Shown in pieces: positions 8,767 through 12,829 of a DNA stretch of 12,829 bases. The notes beneath the pieces are model-generated. The model made no database searches, had not been told where the DNA came from, and saw only the letters and a list, made by a program, of their open reading frames with translations. The stretch's first letter is position 1. The number at the start of each line of letters is the position of its first letter. The DNA is from Hepatocystis sp. ex Piliocolobus tephrosceles (lineage: Eukaryota; Apicomplexa; Aconoidasida; Haemosporida; Plasmodiidae): contig CABPSV020000586.1 in the NCBI GenBank assembly GCA_902459845.2, forward strand, positions 1 to 12,829, in the 5' to 3' direction. The translations under genes were made by a program, and so were the position numbers.

Positions 8767-9002
8767 TGATACTTTTTTTTTTTTTATTTTTTTTTTTACT
8801 TTATGAAATAGTTTGTACCTACAAGGATGCGATGACTTCTTGTAATGGATTCAACTCATGTGACATTTTTGAGTATGTGACATATTAAGTGCGTGTGTTT
8901 TTTTAGTATATATTAGGACACACATCAGTGCAGTAAATCGTTTTTACGTACAAAAAAAAAAAAACAAAAAAAAATTCAAATAACCTGATAATTTAATAAC
9001 CT

Positions 9003-9047
9003 GATGGATGGATGGATGGATGGATGGATGGATGGATAAATGGATGG
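9003..9047 (+). repeat. (GATG)n tetranucleotide microsatellite
   Basis: About eight perfect GATG units and then imperfect ones (AAATGGATGG). Confidence 0.95.
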
Positions 9048-9501
9048 CTAACCGAGTGACCATACAGACAGAATAGTGATCACATATACATATGACTGAC
9101 CAAGAACATAAATGACTGATAAAACATTATACTAAAAACTATAGTATTATATAAATAAAATGAATTATAAATATATACCTGCGCACATGTATATATGTGT
9201 GCATTTTTTTAAACGTAGGTAATAATGTAGTACTTATTACTGTCTTCAGACATATACATATATATTTATATGCATCCGCTTAAATATCATAAACAATATA
9301 TACGCATATATATGTATACATGTTATACACGTGTACTTGTATAAAATGCTTGTGCGATAAAAGTAGTTCCCCCACCCACCCAAATGTTGTTATATTTTTA
9401 AAACAGTAGTATTCACATGTAATGCATTAGTAGATGTAGCAGTATGTAGATATGCATATATATATTTTGATTATTTGTTTAAAAATACATTTCAGTTGAT
9501 A

Positions 9502-9753
9502 ATGTTATTAAAAAAAAGTGTTCAGTTCTATAAATTATTAAGGTTCTTACTAATTTACTATATTTGCATTTTTAAGCATATTATTATTTGCACGTTATAT
9601 TACATGCCCCTTTATTTTTGGAGAAACTTGTTATACGAAACATATCACTGCATGATTTGTTTCTTTAATGTACGTACTTCTGTGGTAGTTTGTTTTTGTT
9701 TTTTTTTATTTTTTTTTTATAATTGTAAACCAAGACAAATAAAAAAAAATTAA
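9502..9753 (+). CDS. Doubtful small hydrophobic ORF, 83 residues
   Basis: Starts at ATG 9502, ten bases after a possible splice acceptor (ACATTTCAG at 9487-9495). The reading MLLKKSVQFYKLLRFLLIYY opens a mostly hydrophobic peptide with Cys, Trp and Arg residues that are not explained by homopolymers, until a poly-Phe stretch near residue 70. Two or three membrane segments would be predicted. No family is recognised, no upstream exon could be joined in frame, and it may be chance. Confidence 0.2.
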   Translation: MLLKKSVQFYKLLRFLLIYYICIFKHIIICTLYYMPLYFWRNLLYETYHCMICFFNVRTSVVVCFCFFLFFFYNCKPRQIKKN

Positions 9754-9792
9754 CGTAATAGGATAGAATAAAAAAGCAAGCGAACATTAACT

Positions 9793-9850
9793 TTTGCAAT
9801 TTCGTAGTTTTGCAATTTTACAATTTTGTAGTTTTGCAGTTTTGTAGTTT
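9793..9850 (+). repeat. 8-bp tandem repeat (TTTGNAGT/TTTGCAAT)
   Basis: About seven copies of an octamer alternating TTTGCAAT, TTTACAAT and TTTGTAGT. Confidence 0.85.
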
Positions 9851-10257
9851 TTAATTATGTATAAAAACGGAAAGAGCACAATATGTATATATATATATAT
9901 ACATACATACATACATACATGTATGTATAGTAATCATAATTTTATAAATTGTTAAATGTAGTATGCACATGTAAGCATTTAAAGGTATGTAAATATTTTT
10001 ATTCTCTCCAAAAAGTGTACTAAATATATGTTTATGTTTATGTTTATGTGTTTTTTTTTTTTTTTTTTTTTTTACTACAAAATGGTAGTGAATCTATAAA
10101 AAAAAAAACGCATCAATCGTAATAACTCTCAATCAGTTTTATCATTTTTTTTTTACATTATAGAAAAGCAATTTGATAAATTTTAAGCAAGGTTTGAATA
10201 GCGATTCTAGTTTGTTTATTATTTTGCCATGTGCATATATATATATATATATATATT

Positions 10258-10505
10258 TTATTTTATATTTTTATTTTATATTTTTTATTTTATATTTTTT
10301 ATTTTATATTTTTTATTTTATATTTTTTATTTTATATTTTTTATTTTATATTTTTTATTTTATATTTTTTATCTTTTATTTTTATCTTTTATCTTTTATC
10401 TTTTATCTTTTATCTTTTATCTTTTGTCTTTTACCTTTTATCTTTTATTTTTTATCTTTTATCTTTTATTTTTTATCTTTTATTTTTTATCTTTTATTTT
10501 TTCTT
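10258..10505 (+). repeat. Compound T-rich minisatellite
   Basis: A block with period 15 (TTTTATATTTTTTAT) covers about 10258-10365. It changes abruptly to a 7-bp period (CTTTTAT, some TTTTTAT) to about 10505. All three plus frames stay open through it as Phe/Ile/Leu/Tyr strings, so none is a credible protein. Confidence 0.92.
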
Positions 10506-11264
10506 TTTTATAACAAGTTATTCAATCATTATGTATGTCTAATGCTGAACGATTTACAGGTAAAATAAAAACGAATGTACAAATATATATATACTCATAC
10601 ACCTTAAGTACAAGTACATATATATATATACATAATCGTATAATATAGGCACCTACGAAAGTATTAGCCACGTACCATAAGAACCGCATTTATACATTAA
10701 AATGTATAATGCGTAAATATATATTTTTGAATGATTAGGTATATATATATATATATATATGTATATACGGACACACGAGCATATATTTTCAGACGCTATA
10801 CTAAGTATAAAATTTGTATTTTTTTTTTTTTTTTTTGCTCGTCTATTTTTATCATGCTTTCATTTTTCTAATAAATCTCGTTCGTTAACATATTTTTTTA
10901 ATAAAAAAATTATTATTGTAATTATGATCAAAAGTTATTTTAATTGTCTCTTATTATTAACTAATATCATTAAGCTCTTTATTTGTTCTACTAAAAAATA
11001 TTGTATGTAAAAATAACTAACAAACAAACAAACACTGTACATAGATACATAAAGCAACTGCATATGGACTATCCAACTCGAAGTAGTTACCTCCAATTAG
11101 TTACCTCCAATTAGTTACCTCCAATTAGTTACCTCCAATTAGTTACCTCCAAATAGCCACTTCAAAATAGCCACCTCAAAATAGCCACTTTAAATATCCC
11201 ACATTTTTAATAAAAAAAAAAAAAAAAAATAAAATAAAATAAAAATAAAAATAAAAAAAAAAAC
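10506..11264. other. Spacer and 5' leader of the WD40 gene
   Basis: No secure gene. It contains (TA)n near 10741-10760, a possible pair of tiny exons (10535-10559, 10793-10815), a Phe/Ile-rich ORF with no family resemblance (10759-11010), the 14-bp repeat at 11085-11195 and an A-rich run immediately before the ATG at 11265. Confidence 0.6.
11085..11195 (+). repeat. 14-bp minisatellite in the WD40-gene leader
   Basis: Five copies of AGTTACCTCCAATT are followed by three of a diverged form, AGCCACTTCAAAAT. It ends 70 bp before the ATG at 11265 and is GC-richer than its surroundings. Confidence 0.95.
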
Positions 11265-12829
11265 ATGCAAGAAGAAAATGTCTTAGAGGAACCAATAAAT
11301 TTACAATTCTGTTACGGAATCAACGAATCGTATAGCAGTGTTCATGCAATAAATATAGAAAAAACAAATAATGAATACGACAATGATAATGACAATTCTC
11401 AAAACGTTAAACATGAACTTGTAGTTATTTACAGCTCGGATAATAATATAGTTATGGTTGAAGGGAAAAAAAAACAAATATTATTTAGGGGGCATTTAAA
11501 CAAAATAACTAAAGTAATAAAAAGTTATAATAATAAATACATCGTTTCTTGTGATCAAGGTAATAAATCTTGCATTATTTTATGGAAAGTAATTAACAAT
11601 TTATTAGTACTTATTAACAAGTTTTATTTTAGTTACAAGCAAGATAAATCAAGTAAAAATTATTTATCTTTAACATTGGATATGGATCAAAAAGGAACAA
11701 CAAATGTGAATGACAAAGAGGCCTTACATGTTAAACTACATAATGAAAACATAATAGCTAAAACAAAAACAGGGAAAAACACAGGAGTAAGCATAGAAAC
11801 AGATATAAATGCTATTACAAGCGAGGATAATGATACAGATAATCTCACTGAACACAATGATGACATCGGCTACGAATGTGTTGATATAAGTTACGATAAT
11901 AAATATATCTGTGCAGTGACAGAACCAAAATTATATACTAAATCTAATGAACAAAATTTAAAAAAAAAAAAAAATACTCAATTTAGTGTGAATAATAATG
12001 TTTACGTACAAAAAATAATTGTTTTTGATGTGAATTCTGTTGATAACAAAATAGTTTGTATTGATCAAGTATATGGTAAAAAAAAACAAAAAAATATACG
12101 ATTTAGTAGAAAATGTGAAATAATTACAAATAGTTCATCTAAATTATATATTTATAACTTTGATAAAACAAAACGAACAATTAGCCATTATAGCCCATCT
12201 TTATATAAAAGTAATAAAATAAATGAACGTATTATATTTACAGAAACATCATTTGTTGATAACTCAACAGCTATAATTACAGGAACAAAACATGGACATT
12301 TAATTATATGGGATTATAGTTCCATTTTTTTAAATAAAACTAAACAAACTATTAAACAGAGAGAGTACCAAAAAATATTAGAAATTAATAAAAATGTGTC
12401 AATAAATAATGTACTAAGTTATGGAAATTTTATTATACTCGGAATGAATAATGGAAATATACAAATTTATGACAATGAATTAAAATGTTATGCATGGTTT
12501 GAAAATAAAGAACTAGGTTCTATAAAATCTTTATCTTTTACATTTTCTAATTATGACCAAGACTTTTTTTTATGGAACTCTTTTATTTTTTTTACAGATA
12601 AAAATATAATCAAAAAAATTTGTCCTTCTACTTTTAATAACGGTACTAGTTTGACTGAGGAGGAGTTGTTGATGGCCGGTTCAGTTAGTACTACTTCTAA
12701 GTGTACTACAAATATGAGCACAACAAATATGAGCACAACAAATATGAGCACAACAAATATGAGCACTACAAATATGAGCACTACAAATATGAGCACTACA
12801 AATATGAGCACTACAAATATGAGCACTAC
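11265..12829 (+). CDS. WD40-repeat protein resembling CFAP251/WDR66, 5' part (runs off the window)
   Basis: An open frame of 521 codons without introns starts at an ATG after an A-rich leader and continues past the window. The N-terminal INLQFCYGIN, then a beta-propeller blade with FRGHLNKITKV...IILWKV (about residues 74-108) match the opening of CFAP251. Further blades end at IIVFDV (251-256), LYIYNF (294-299), LIIWDY (346-351) and IQIYDN (399-404). The last is followed by WFENKELGSIKSLSF, again like CFAP251. CFAP251 is a WD40 subunit of the calmodulin- and spoke-associated complex at the base of radial spoke 3 in axonemes. In Plasmodium the only axoneme is in male gametes, so gametocyte expression is expected (inference). 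Low-complexity insertions at about 37-49, 124-200 and 222-245 separate blades. A five-residue repeat starts at residue 481. It is WD40 for certain; the CFAP251 assignment is probable. Confidence 0.85.
   Translation, partial: MQEENVLEEPINLQFCYGINESYSSVHAINIEKTNNEYDNDNDNSQNVKHELVVIYSSDNNIVMVEGKKKQILFRGHLNKITKVIKSYNNKYIVSCDQGNKSCIILWKVINNLLVLINKFYFSYKQDKSSKNYLSLTLDMDQKGTTNVNDKEALHVKLHNENIIAKTKTGKNTGVSIETDINAITSEDNDTDNLTEHNDDIGYECVDISYDNKYICAVTEPKLYTKSNEQNLKKKKNTQFSVNNNVYVQKIIVFDVNSVDNKIVCIDQVYGKKKQKNIRFSRKCEIITNSSSKLYIYNFDKTKRTISHYSPSLYKSNKINERIIFTETSFVDNSTAIITGTKHGHLIIWDYSSIFLNKTKQTIKQREYQKILEINKNVSINNVLSYGNFIILGMNNGNIQIYDNELKCYAWFENKELGSIKSLSFTFSNYDQDFFLWNSFIFFTDKNIIKKICPSTFNNGTSLTEEELLMAGSVSTTSKCTTNMSTTNMSTTNMSTTNMSTTNMSTTNMSTTNMSTTNMST
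12705..12829 (+). repeat. 15-bp in-frame repeat coding Thr-Thr-Asn-Met-Ser
   Basis: Eight full copies of ACTACAAATATGAGC and part of a ninth reach the window edge. Early copies use ACA and later copies ACT for the first Thr, so the array has at least two expansion blocks. The antisense frame is also open but is only a shadow of the repeat. Confidence 0.97.

Larger units (their letters stand above)
8767..10257. other. Intergenic spacer with microsatellites and one doubtful small ORF
   Basis: The first part is the 3' region of the membrane-protein gene. Then come a GATG tetranucleotide tract, a C-run (G-rich on the minus strand) at 9369-9381, an 8-bp repeat at 9793-9850 and a (CATA)n tract near 9900-9925. 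A 25-base T run lies near 10050-10073. Only the ORF at 9502-9753 has near-normal codon composition. Confidence 0.65.

Noticed and set aside
9885..9930. Palindromic TATA/CATACATA stretch as a hairpin or terminator
   Set aside because: Dinucleotide and tetranucleotide microsatellites are self-complementary by nature; no functional sign.
10173..10568. Three overlapping plus-strand hydrophobic ORFs
   Set aside because: All frames are open across a T-rich tandem repeat, so openness carries no information.

Overview
This window is nuclear DNA of a malaria parasite (genus Plasmodium, Apicomplexa). The evidence is extreme A+T richness between genes, long poly-T, (TA)n and (AAT)n tracts, short T-rich introns with GTA/AG borders, asparagine- and lysine-rich low-complexity protein segments, and one gene (rhopH3) known only from this genus. 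The species cannot be fixed from the window alone.

Layout. (1) 46-778, plus strand: two exons of a low-complexity acidic/poly-Asn protein, entering from the left edge. (2) 4066-821, minus strand: rhopH3, a rhoptry protein gene. I reconstructed six phase-consistent exons, including a signal-peptide exon and two exons of about 60 bp that are invisible to simple ORF scanning. The usual acidic C-terminal exon is not found on this strand. The plus-strand exon at 46-116 has the right phase and a plausible sequence to be that exon, so the left end may be inverted, either in the genome or by assembly. (3) 4067-8052: about 4 kb between divergent genes, holding minisatellites, homopolymers, a small GTGCA-motif cluster and a 10-bp palindrome, with no convincing gene. 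(4) 8053-8766, plus strand: an intronless four-helix membrane protein of unknown function with a conserved-looking C-terminal tail motif. (5) 8767-11264: repeats, a G-rich tract on the minus strand and two doubtful small coding signals. (6) 11265-12829, plus strand, cut by the window end: a WD40 protein resembling the axonemal protein CFAP251/WDR66, with a 15-bp in-frame repeat at the edge.

The genes do not form one pathway. rhopH3 serves red-cell invasion and nutrient uptake in asexual blood stages, whereas a CFAP251 homologue would serve the flagellum of the male gamete. Each gene must have its own promoter, which fits the long repeat-filled spacers. Nothing looks like a mobile element, CRISPR array, tRNA or rRNA gene.
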